A stretch of 64,000 nucleotides of DNA from Lentibacillus sediminis (GTDB taxonomy: Bacteria; Bacillota; Bacilli; Bacillales; Amphibacillaceae): contig NZ_NIXK01000009.1 of assembly GCF_002763455.1 (NCBI RefSeq), forward strand, positions 59,006-123,005, written 5' to 3'. Position numbers and translations under genes: made by a program. Below, one piece after another: positions 58,718 to 64,000 of this stretch (positions are counted from its first letter, which is position 1; each line of letters opens with the position of its first letter). The notes under the pieces are model-generated. The model was not told the origin of the DNA. It was given only the letters and a program-made list of their open reading frames with translations, and ran no database searches.

Positions 58718-59437
58718 ATGAGTCGGACAAAGAAAATTATACTGTGGGCAGCGGGGGCGCTTTTACTCATCTTTCTAATTCAGTTTCCCCTTCAAAATGC
58801 TGATCCCACGTGGAAAGGCTGGTCGTTGCCGCTTGCCGGAAAAACCATTGTGCTGGATCCGGGCCATGGCGGACCGGACGGGGGAGCGGTTGGGAAGGAC
58901 GAGACGTTGGAGAAGGATATTGCGCTGGAGGTGGCCAAGCAGCTGCAAAATTATCTGCAGCAATCGGGGGCACTTGTCTACTTAACGAGGGAAGAGGACA
59001 AGGATTTGGCTGCAGAGGATACACAGGGTCTGTCCCGCCGCAAAGCAGAGGATATCCGCAACCGGCTGGCATTCATTCATGAGCATGAGCCAGACTTTTT
59101 CCTGACACTGCATCTCAATGCTCTTTCTGCCACACAGTGGAGTGGCGCGCAAACATTTTACCATCCCAAATTGGAGGAAAGCAGGCATTTGGCGACAATG
59201 ATTCAGGATGAGATCATCCGCAACCTGGAAAACACGACAAGGGCGGCACTGGACATCAATAACGTTTATTTGCTGAAACATGCGGAAGTCCCGGGGGCGC
59301 TTGTGGAAATTGGTTTTTTGTCCAATGAGACCGAGCGGGAATTGCTGAAACAGAATGCCTATCAGCGTAAAATGGCGGCAAGCATTTATGAGGGTATTTT
59401 GCGTTATGTGACAGAGGAGCCGGAGGAGGAAGAGTAA
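58718..59437 (+). CDS. cwlD: Germination-specific N-acetylmuramoyl-L-alanine amidase
   Basis: 239 residues. N-terminal membrane helix (IILWAAGALLLIFLIQFPL), Amidase_3 domain: zinc motif TIVLDPGHGGPDGGAVG, catalytic region ETLEKDIALEVA, LTLHLNALS with zinc His, and LVEIGFLSNETERE. CwlD with PdaA makes muramic delta-lactam in the spore cortex. AAGGGG precedes the start. Order cwlD-salA-gerD-kbaA-pdaB matches B. subtilis, which makes the assignment firm. Confidence 0.95.
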   Translation: MSRTKKIILWAAGALLLIFLIQFPLQNADPTWKGWSLPLAGKTIVLDPGHGGPDGGAVGKDETLEKDIALEVAKQLQNYLQQSGALVYLTREEDKDLAAEDTQGLSRRKAEDIRNRLAFIHEHEPDFFLTLHLNALSATQWSGAQTFYHPKLEESRHLATMIQDEIIRNLENTTRAALDINNVYLLKHAEVPGALVEIGFLSNETERELLKQNAYQRKMAASIYEGILRYVTEEPEEEE

Positions 59438-59557
59438 TCGGTTCCTCCCCATGATTGCTCAAACCTTCTCCTGCAATTCAAATCACTTAGATTTTCCGCT
59501 GTTTATGTTATACTAGCGGTGGGACAACCTATTGCAGGAAAAGGGAAGGTGGCAATT

Positions 59558-60619
59558 ATGTTAACGAAGGATGAAGTGATCGAGCTCCTTAACCCGGTTG
59601 AGGATCCGTTTTTACATAGAACGTTTGAAGAATTGGAATCGGTTAAATCCGTGACCATTAAAGAAGACAAGAACCATGTCAGTGTTAAAGCAGGCATCGC
59701 CCAGACCAACACGGGTGAACAGATGCAGCTGCAGCAGGAGATTGTCGGGATTCTCAAGAAAAATGGCGCGGCAACAGTCGGCCTGCGTTTTGAAAAGCTC
59801 CCGGATGAAGTTATTCAGAAATACCAGCCGGCAGTAGATGAAGATAAGGAAGCATCGCTGATGGGCGGCGCTACGGGGACAAAATTCCTGACGATTGCCA
59901 GCGGAAAAGGCGGTGTCGGCAAATCAACGGTGACCGTAAATCTGGCCGTGGCACTGCGCAGGCTTGGCTATAAAGTGGGAGTCATTGATGCCGATATTTA
60001 TGGCTTTAGTGTGCCGGATATGATGGGAATTGAAAATCGTCCGGTTGTACGCGGGAAGAAAATTATCCCGGTGGAGCGGTTCGGTGTCAAAGTCGTTTCC
60101 ATGGGCTTTTTCGTTGAGGACAATGCGCCGATTATCTGGCGCGGTCCAATGCTTGGAAAAATGCTGAACAGCTTCTTCTCAGAGGTGGAATGGGGAGACC
60201 TGGATTATCTATTGCTCGACTTGCCGCCTGGCACGGGAGATATTGCCATGGATGTACATGAGCTGCTGCCAAACAGTAAAGAAATCATCGTCACCACACC
60301 GCATCCGTCCGCAGCGTTTGTTGCTGCACGGGCAGGCCAGATGGCGATGAAAACCGAGCATGAGATTTTAGGGATTATCGAAAATATGGCCTATTTCAAA
60401 AGCGAAACCACCGGTCAGAAAGAGTATGTCTTTGGCCAGGGCGGCGGCGAAAAGCTCGCAGAAGTTCTGCAATCAAAAGTACTCGGTCAGCTGCCGCTTC
60501 AACAGCCTTATGAAGACGAGGATGATTTTGCCCCTTCGATTTATCAGGAGGACCATCCAACCGGAAAAGAATACCACAAGATCGCAGCCAAAGTTGTTGC
60601 GAAAATGGAAGAAGAATAA
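59558..60619 (+). CDS. salA: Mrp/NBP35-family P-loop ATPase SalA
   Basis: 353 residues. N-terminal DUF59-like domain (~1-95), then P-loop ATPase: SGKGGVGKSTVTVNLAVAL, DADIYGFSVPDMMG, DLPPGTGD. The CxxC cluster-binding motif of Mrp proteins is absent: the region reads YFKSETTGQKEYVFGQGGG. This is usual for SalA, the B. subtilis regulator of scoC. ATG 59558 follows AAGGTGG; the frame is open from 59519. Confidence 0.93.
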   Translation: MLTKDEVIELLNPVEDPFLHRTFEELESVKSVTIKEDKNHVSVKAGIAQTNTGEQMQLQQEIVGILKKNGAATVGLRFEKLPDEVIQKYQPAVDEDKEASLMGGATGTKFLTIASGKGGVGKSTVTVNLAVALRRLGYKVGVIDADIYGFSVPDMMGIENRPVVRGKKIIPVERFGVKVVSMGFFVEDNAPIIWRGPMLGKMLNSFFSEVEWGDLDYLLLDLPPGTGDIAMDVHELLPNSKEIIVTTPHPSAAFVAARAGQMAMKTEHEILGIIENMAYFKSETTGQKEYVFGQGGGEKLAEVLQSKVLGQLPLQQPYEDEDDFAPSIYQEDHPTGKEYHKIAAKVVAKMEEE

Positions 60620-60660
60620 AAAAAGCGGGGCCCCACATGGTTGGTGTGCCCGCTTTTTGC
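60618..60660 (+). terminator. Terminator after salA
   Basis: AAAAAAAGCGGGGCC and GTGCCCGCTTTTTGC make an imperfect stem with a T-run; serves the convergent salA and gerD. Confidence 0.85.
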
Positions 60661-60731
60661 ATTTGGCAGGTTCCTGTGTAAGTGTAACGAGGGGACTTTC
60701 CAGCCAATCGCCAGGAGAGCGGGAGTAGCGC

Positions 60732-61394
60732 TTATTGACCGGCACCGCTTGCTCCGCCGCCGGAGCCTCCACCGGCACCGCCCCCACCTCCACCGGAGCC
60801 GCTGCCAGACCCTCCGCCTTGCTGGCCACCGCCGCCTTGTCCGCTGCCCTGTTTTTCAGCAGCTTTTAAGAGGATTTCCTGAATTTTAGCTTGGAATGTG
60901 GGTGTTTCCAGTGTCTGCTGGATGGTTTCCTCCAAGTGGGAGCGGAACTCCTGGCTTTTCAAAACGGAAACCAATTGTTCGGTCATTTGCGGATCTTTCA
61001 GTAAATCAATCATTTGCTGCTGGTATTCCGAGTCCTTCATCAGATCCTTCATTAACTTTTTCTGTTCTTCGGACATGGACTTTGCAAACCCTTCGACAAA
61101 CTTCGGATCCTCGAACAATTTTGTCCACATTTCGGTCCCTTTGTCGGAAGTCAGCGTTTCATTAATGGCCTGCTTCACGGTATCCGACTCCATGACAAGT
61201 TCCTGCTTTAGTTGTCCATTGGTAATAATGTCCTGTATCGCTTTTTTTCCTTCTTCTGTCTGTAATATATCAACAACCATTTTTTTCGTGGTATCATATT
61301 CTGCCTCACTGCCCTGAGCGGCATTTCCGCCAGCGCATGCACTCATCAATATGAGAAGTAATCCAAAAATCGGTAAAAGTCGTAAGTGGATCAT
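60732..61394 (-). CDS. gerD: Germination lipoprotein GerD
   Basis: 220 residues. Lipobox LMSAC at the end of a signal peptide, a helical core (KKMVVDILQTEEGKKAIQDI, MSEEQKKLMKDLMKDSEYQQ) and a ~45-residue Gly/Ser-rich tail. GerD scaffolds germinant receptors at the spore inner membrane. Position between salA and kbaA is as in B. subtilis. The low-complexity tail is longer than I would expect and probably tolerates length change. Confidence 0.93.
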   Translation of the reverse strand: MIHLRLLPIFGLLLILMSACAGGNAAQGSEAEYDTTKKMVVDILQTEEGKKAIQDIITNGQLKQELVMESDTVKQAINETLTSDKGTEMWTKLFEDPKFVEGFAKSMSEEQKKLMKDLMKDSEYQQQMIDLLKDPQMTEQLVSVLKSQEFRSHLEETIQQTLETPTFQAKIQEILLKAAEKQGSGQGGGGQQGGGSGSGSGGGGGGAGGGSGGGASGAGQ

Positions 61395-61567
61395 ATGGAA
61401 AACCTCCTTCCTGTCTCTTTTAATATGGGTGACAAAATTATAAAATATGCACCTCAGGAAGGAAAAAACTCAAGGTTCGTGGTAAAATGTCTGTGGACAA
61501 ACAATGTATAGGAACTGCCAAATAACGGTAAAATTTCGCTCGCATAGATCGTAGGAGGACATAAGGT

Positions 61568-62218
61568 TTGAATACACGCAAATTAGTACGTTTCTTTTTA
61601 AGCACGTTTTTTCTCGGCGGGCTCGTCGGGCTCATGACCAGTTTCTTCGTCAAGGCAGAGGATTATGCCCAGTACTTAAGCCCATTTAACTTGTGGGAGC
61701 TTTTCGGACTGGTGATGTTTTTCCTTGGTATCGGATTTGTCTTTTCAGCAGTAAGCCAGACCGGTTTTTTCGCTTATTTATTTCTGAACCGCTTAGGGCT
61801 GGGCATATTCCGCATCTATTGGCCAACCGTGCAGGTGGTGCTGATTGCTTTTGTTATATTTGATCTGGTTTATTTCCCGGCGCGGGCAATGGAGGATGTC
61901 TCCGTCTTCTGGTTCATCCTAATGGCACTTGCGATTCTCGGCTATGGCTGGGTCGTTGCATCAATTAAAGCAAAAGAAACAAAGCGCTCGGCATTTATCC
62001 CGGCACTGTTTTTAATGGTAGCAATAACGACCGTCGAGTGGATCCCCGGGATGCAGGTGGAAGGCACCGACTATGCCATACTCATGATCTTCCCGCTGCT
62101 GGCCTGCAATACCTACCAATTGCTGATGCTGCACCGGCTGCAGGGGGATGAACCCGCGAAAGAAGGAACAGGAAAGCAAAAAAATACCCCGGCGAAAGTT
62201 AAGCCGGGAAAAGCATAA
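61568..62218 (+). CDS. kbaA: KinB-signalling membrane protein KbaA
   Basis: 216 residues from TTG 61568, seven or so bases after GGAGGAC. Six hydrophobic helices; LVRFFLSTFFLGGLVGLMTS at the start and FFLGIGFVFSAVSQTGFFAY then LFLNRLGLGIFR are KbaA-like, and the C-terminal tail is basic. KbaA activates KinB at the start of sporulation. Synteny supports the call. Confidence 0.9.
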   Translation: MNTRKLVRFFLSTFFLGGLVGLMTSFFVKAEDYAQYLSPFNLWELFGLVMFFLGIGFVFSAVSQTGFFAYLFLNRLGLGIFRIYWPTVQVVLIAFVIFDLVYFPARAMEDVSVFWFILMALAILGYGWVVASIKAKETKRSAFIPALFLMVAITTVEWIPGMQVEGTDYAILMIFPLLACNTYQLLMLHRLQGDEPAKEGTGKQKNTPAKVKPGKA

Positions 62219-62228
62219 TGTGTGGAAA

Positions 62229-62257
62229 CGCCCGGCCCATTTTCTGAGCCGGGTTAG
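62229..62257. terminator. Hairpin between convergent kbaA and pdaB
   Basis: GCCCGGC...GCCGGGTT around CCATTTTCTGA; weak T-run. Likely terminator shared by both genes. Confidence 0.55.
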
Positions 62258-63019
62258 TTATTCCACCAATTCTGCATCAGCATCTGCCTGATTAATCAGC
62301 TCCGAAATCGGCACGAGCTCAAACCCTTTACTTTTTAATCCCGGCAAAATGGTCTCCAGAGCACCGGCCGTTTGCTTCACTGAATCGGACGCATGCAGCA
62401 GCACGATGTCGCCATTATCTGTTTGCTCCATCACTGTGTCCACAATCGCATCCGTCCCCGGGTTTTCCCAGTCGCTTGGATTTACATTCCAATGAACAAC
62501 CTGGAAATTCATCTCCTCCGCCAGTTCCACGATTTCCTTGTCAAAATGCCCGCTCGGTGTGCGCAACAGCTCCATATCTTCATATCCCAGCTTGGCAAAT
62601 GCCTCTCGCGCTTTCAGCAAATCTGCCCTCACCTGATCAATCTCCTGTTCCAGATAGCTTTGATAGCGGTACCCAAGCATACCGATCTCATGCTCTCCCT
62701 CTGCAATTTGCTCTACTGCATCAGGATGTTTCTCGGCCCACTCTCCACTAAGAAAAAAGGTAGCTTGAGCCTCATGCTGCTCCAGTTTCTCCAAAATATC
62801 GTAAACCTTTTCCTCTCCCCAGCTGATATTAAAGGTCAGTGCAATATCCGGCTCATTGGCACTTCCTTTTGTCAGCACAGCCGGCTCTTTACCGGAAAAA
62901 ACAGAAAAAGTCCCATCCCGCTCAAACCATACAAACGTCGCAGTAAACAAAGCAAACAAGACAACCACCAGCCACCGCTTCCATCTGTTGAATTTCCAAA
63001 CATAAAAATGCTGCATCAT
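62258..63019 (-). CDS. pdaB: Sporulation polysaccharide deacetylase-family protein PdaB
   Basis: 253 residues. N-terminal membrane helix (WLVVVLFALFTATFVWF) and a NodB-like domain: IALTFNISWGEEKVYDILEK (the catalytic TFDDG of active deacetylases reads TFNISWG), ATFFLSGEWAEKHPD, LRTPSGHFDKE, VVHWNVNPSDWENPG, DIVLLHAS. PdaB is needed for spore cortex maintenance; the altered first motif is a feature of the PdaB group. Last protein gene but one before the rrn operon. Confidence 0.92.
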   Translation of the reverse strand: MMQHFYVWKFNRWKRWLVVVLFALFTATFVWFERDGTFSVFSGKEPAVLTKGSANEPDIALTFNISWGEEKVYDILEKLEQHEAQATFFLSGEWAEKHPDAVEQIAEGEHEIGMLGYRYQSYLEQEIDQVRADLLKAREAFAKLGYEDMELLRTPSGHFDKEIVELAEEMNFQVVHWNVNPSDWENPGTDAIVDTVMEQTDNGDIVLLHASDSVKQTAGALETILPGLKSKGFELVPISELINQADADAELVE

Positions 63020-63254
63020 TTTTCCCCCTTATAAACTTGTCCTTTCTTATTTTCAGTGTATGAACAAGCCCCGGGAATAGAACCACAGCCCTTTCACGAA
63101 AAAATTGAAGAAAAGTGCATGAAAATCAGTCAAACATGGGAATAGTAAGCGCAGAGACAAATAGAAAAGAAAAACCCCATAGCACCGACAAAATTCGTCA
63201 GTTCTCTCGAATAATGTGGTATGGTTAAAATGTGTATAAGCGGAGGTAATTGAG

Positions 63255-63485
63255 ATGAACGGAATGTTAGGGTTATTGATTAGTGAAATGGAACAAAAAG
63301 AAGTGGAATATCTGCTTCGGCGGGAAATGGATGAATTGCAGATGGATATGGAAGATCCGCGCATCGATCAATTAGTAAAACGGACGATGCAAGAGCGCTA
63401 CCAGGTGTTATTTCAATTATTCCGCAGAGTAGCCAGTGAACAGGAATGCATGAAATACATACCAAGACGAAGAGAAAATCAATAA
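63255..63485 (+). CDS. Small conserved-looking protein upstream of the rrn operon
   Basis: 76 residues, charged and helical: MNGMLGLLISEMEQKEVEYL, LRREMDELQMDMED, MQERYQVLFQLFRRVASE. GGAGGTAATTGAG precedes the ATG and a strong terminator follows, so it is a real single gene. Family unknown to me. Confidence 0.7.
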   Translation: MNGMLGLLISEMEQKEVEYLLRREMDELQMDMEDPRIDQLVKRTMQERYQVLFQLFRRVASEQECMKYIPRRRENQ

Positions 63486-63499
63486 AGTACAATTGTAAA

Positions 63500-63537
63500 A
63501 GACCTCTCGGGCTTATTGAAGCTGCAGAGGTTTTTTT
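63500..63537 (+). terminator. Terminator before the rrn promoters
   Basis: ACCTCT and AGAGGT pair across a GC-containing loop, followed by TTTTTTT. Confidence 0.85.
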
Positions 63538-63690
63538 GGTGTGATACAGTCTTGATCAAGAAGATTCGCTATCTGACAAAAGAGGAAACCCCTGGTCAGC
63601 ACCGCTTATTAGTCACCCCCTTTTTTGTCGCAAGCAAATTCAGACGGTTTGCGACATTAAAATTTGAATTTTTCTTTTTTGATTTTCCTA

Positions 63691-63719
63691 TTGATCTCGT
63701 TATTTGGATATGCTATATT
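63691..63719 (+). promoter_or_regulatory. rrn promoter P1
   Basis: TTGATC (63691-63696), 17-bp spacer, TATATT (63714-63719). A long A/T-rich run (TTTTTCTTTTTTGATTTTCC) directly upstream can act as an UP element, as usual for rRNA promoters. Confidence 0.7.
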
Positions 63720-63784
63720 TATTTCTGTTGCCGCGAGCAAAGCGGGTTTAACTGAAACGAAATAAATCAATTTCAAAAAACCTG

Positions 63785-63813
63785 TTGACAACACAGCGGA
63801 AACATGGTAAATT
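63785..63813 (+). promoter_or_regulatory. rrn promoter P2
   Basis: Consensus TTGACA (63785-63790), 17-bp spacer, TAAATT (63808-63813), which overlaps TATAAT (63813-63818). Tandem promoters about 95 bp apart are typical of Bacillus rrn operons. Confidence 0.8.
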
Positions 63814-63847
63814 ATAATTCGTCGCTAAAAAACGACATGAACGAAAT

Positions 63848-63860
63848 TGCTCTTTGAAAA
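63848..63860 (+). promoter_or_regulatory. rrn leader boxA antitermination site
   Basis: TGCTCTTTGAAAA matches boxA (TGCTCTTTAACAA). It lies about 145 bp before the 16S start, in the usual leader position, and continues GACTGAACAAAAC-like leader text. Confidence 0.8.
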
Positions 63861-63992
63861 CTGAACAAAACAACCAGTATGAACGAAACAAGAGGAAGCC
63901 ATCGGAAGCTTTTAGCAAACGATGGTTCCCCTGAAACAATTTTTGAAGCTAAGACCATCATCGGATGGAAAGGTGTCTATTCGATGCAAACT

Positions 63993-64000
63993 TTTATGGA
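63993..64000 (+). rRNA. 16S rRNA, first bases only (cut by window end)
   Basis: The window ends in TTTATGGA, matching the first bases of Bacillaceae 16S rRNA (TTTAT-GGAGAGTTTGATCC). Promoters, boxA leader and the pdaB-rrn synteny make this reading likely, though only eight bases are visible. Confidence 0.75.

Overview
The window is from a spore-forming, probably salt-tolerant member of the Bacillaceae (Lentibacillus/Virgibacillus/Oceanobacillus-like). Evidence: the right end carries cwlD-salA-gerD-kbaA-pdaB followed by an rRNA operon, the same order as the B. subtilis sporulation/germination block; ribosome binding sites are strong AGGAGG types; LacI/GntR/CcpA-type regulatory sites are present; and extracellular proteins are markedly acidic. 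Names rest on motifs and synteny read by eye; no database search was run.

Layout. (1) 0-6 kb: a GntR regulator and a four-carbon sugar-acid pathway (3-hydroxyisobutyrate-dehydrogenase-like enzyme, DUF1537-type kinase, class II aldolase) with two Asp/Glu-racemase-like proteins and an SDR. Facing it are a histidinol-dehydrogenase-like enzyme and a LacI regulator. (2) 8.9-19.6 kb: a long sugar-acid operon, kdgR-kdgK-hxlB-yjmC-TRAP transporter-yjmD-eda-uxuA-uxuB-hxlA. It has a clear promoter with a CcpA-like site and three tandem operator-like repeats, and an attenuator between the TRAP binding-protein gene and its permease genes. It would take an aldonate such as L-gulonate or D-mannonate to 2-keto-3-deoxygluconate, then pyruvate and glyceraldehyde-3-phosphate; the two RuMP enzymes sit near its two ends. 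(3) 21.4-34.3 kb: six secreted enzymes (two NagZ-like GH3, NamZ-like, a serine hydrolase, a PBP4-type DD-peptidase, an endonuclease/phosphatase-fold protein) all ending in the same ~85-residue helical domain. A tapA-sipW-tasA-like matrix operon is embedded among them. Decayed copies of the shared domain lie at about 27.8-28.0 kb and 37.2 kb. (4) 34.5-48.9 kb: alcohol and aldehyde dehydrogenases, an AraC regulator, small membrane proteins, a decayed MNT/HEPN pair, a start-less GNAT gene, pabA and a fused pabB-pabC, and a heterodimeric ABC exporter. (5) 49.1-53.2 kb: a tandem array of eleven tiny genes for near-identical 29-30-residue acidic peptides. Upstream is a sortase-FN3 protein and a sortase-anchored protein; the array and the sortase operon carry the same 34-35 bp upstream element. 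Directly downstream, the ABC exporter has almost no room for a promoter of its own. This is the best candidate for an undescribed system. (6) 53.3-58.6 kb: an inner-membrane protein/HlyD-like adaptor pair, a YihY protein, three DUF948 paralogues and two tracts of 21-bp periodic repeats. (7) 58.7-64.0 kb: the conserved sporulation block and the rrn promoters, boxA leader and first bases of 16S rRNA.

Working picture: the left third is a set of sugar-acid catabolic islands under separate local regulators; the middle is a cell-surface region (peptidoglycan hydrolysis, amyloid matrix, sortase display, small peptides) with signs of repeated duplication and decay; the right end is core chromosome.
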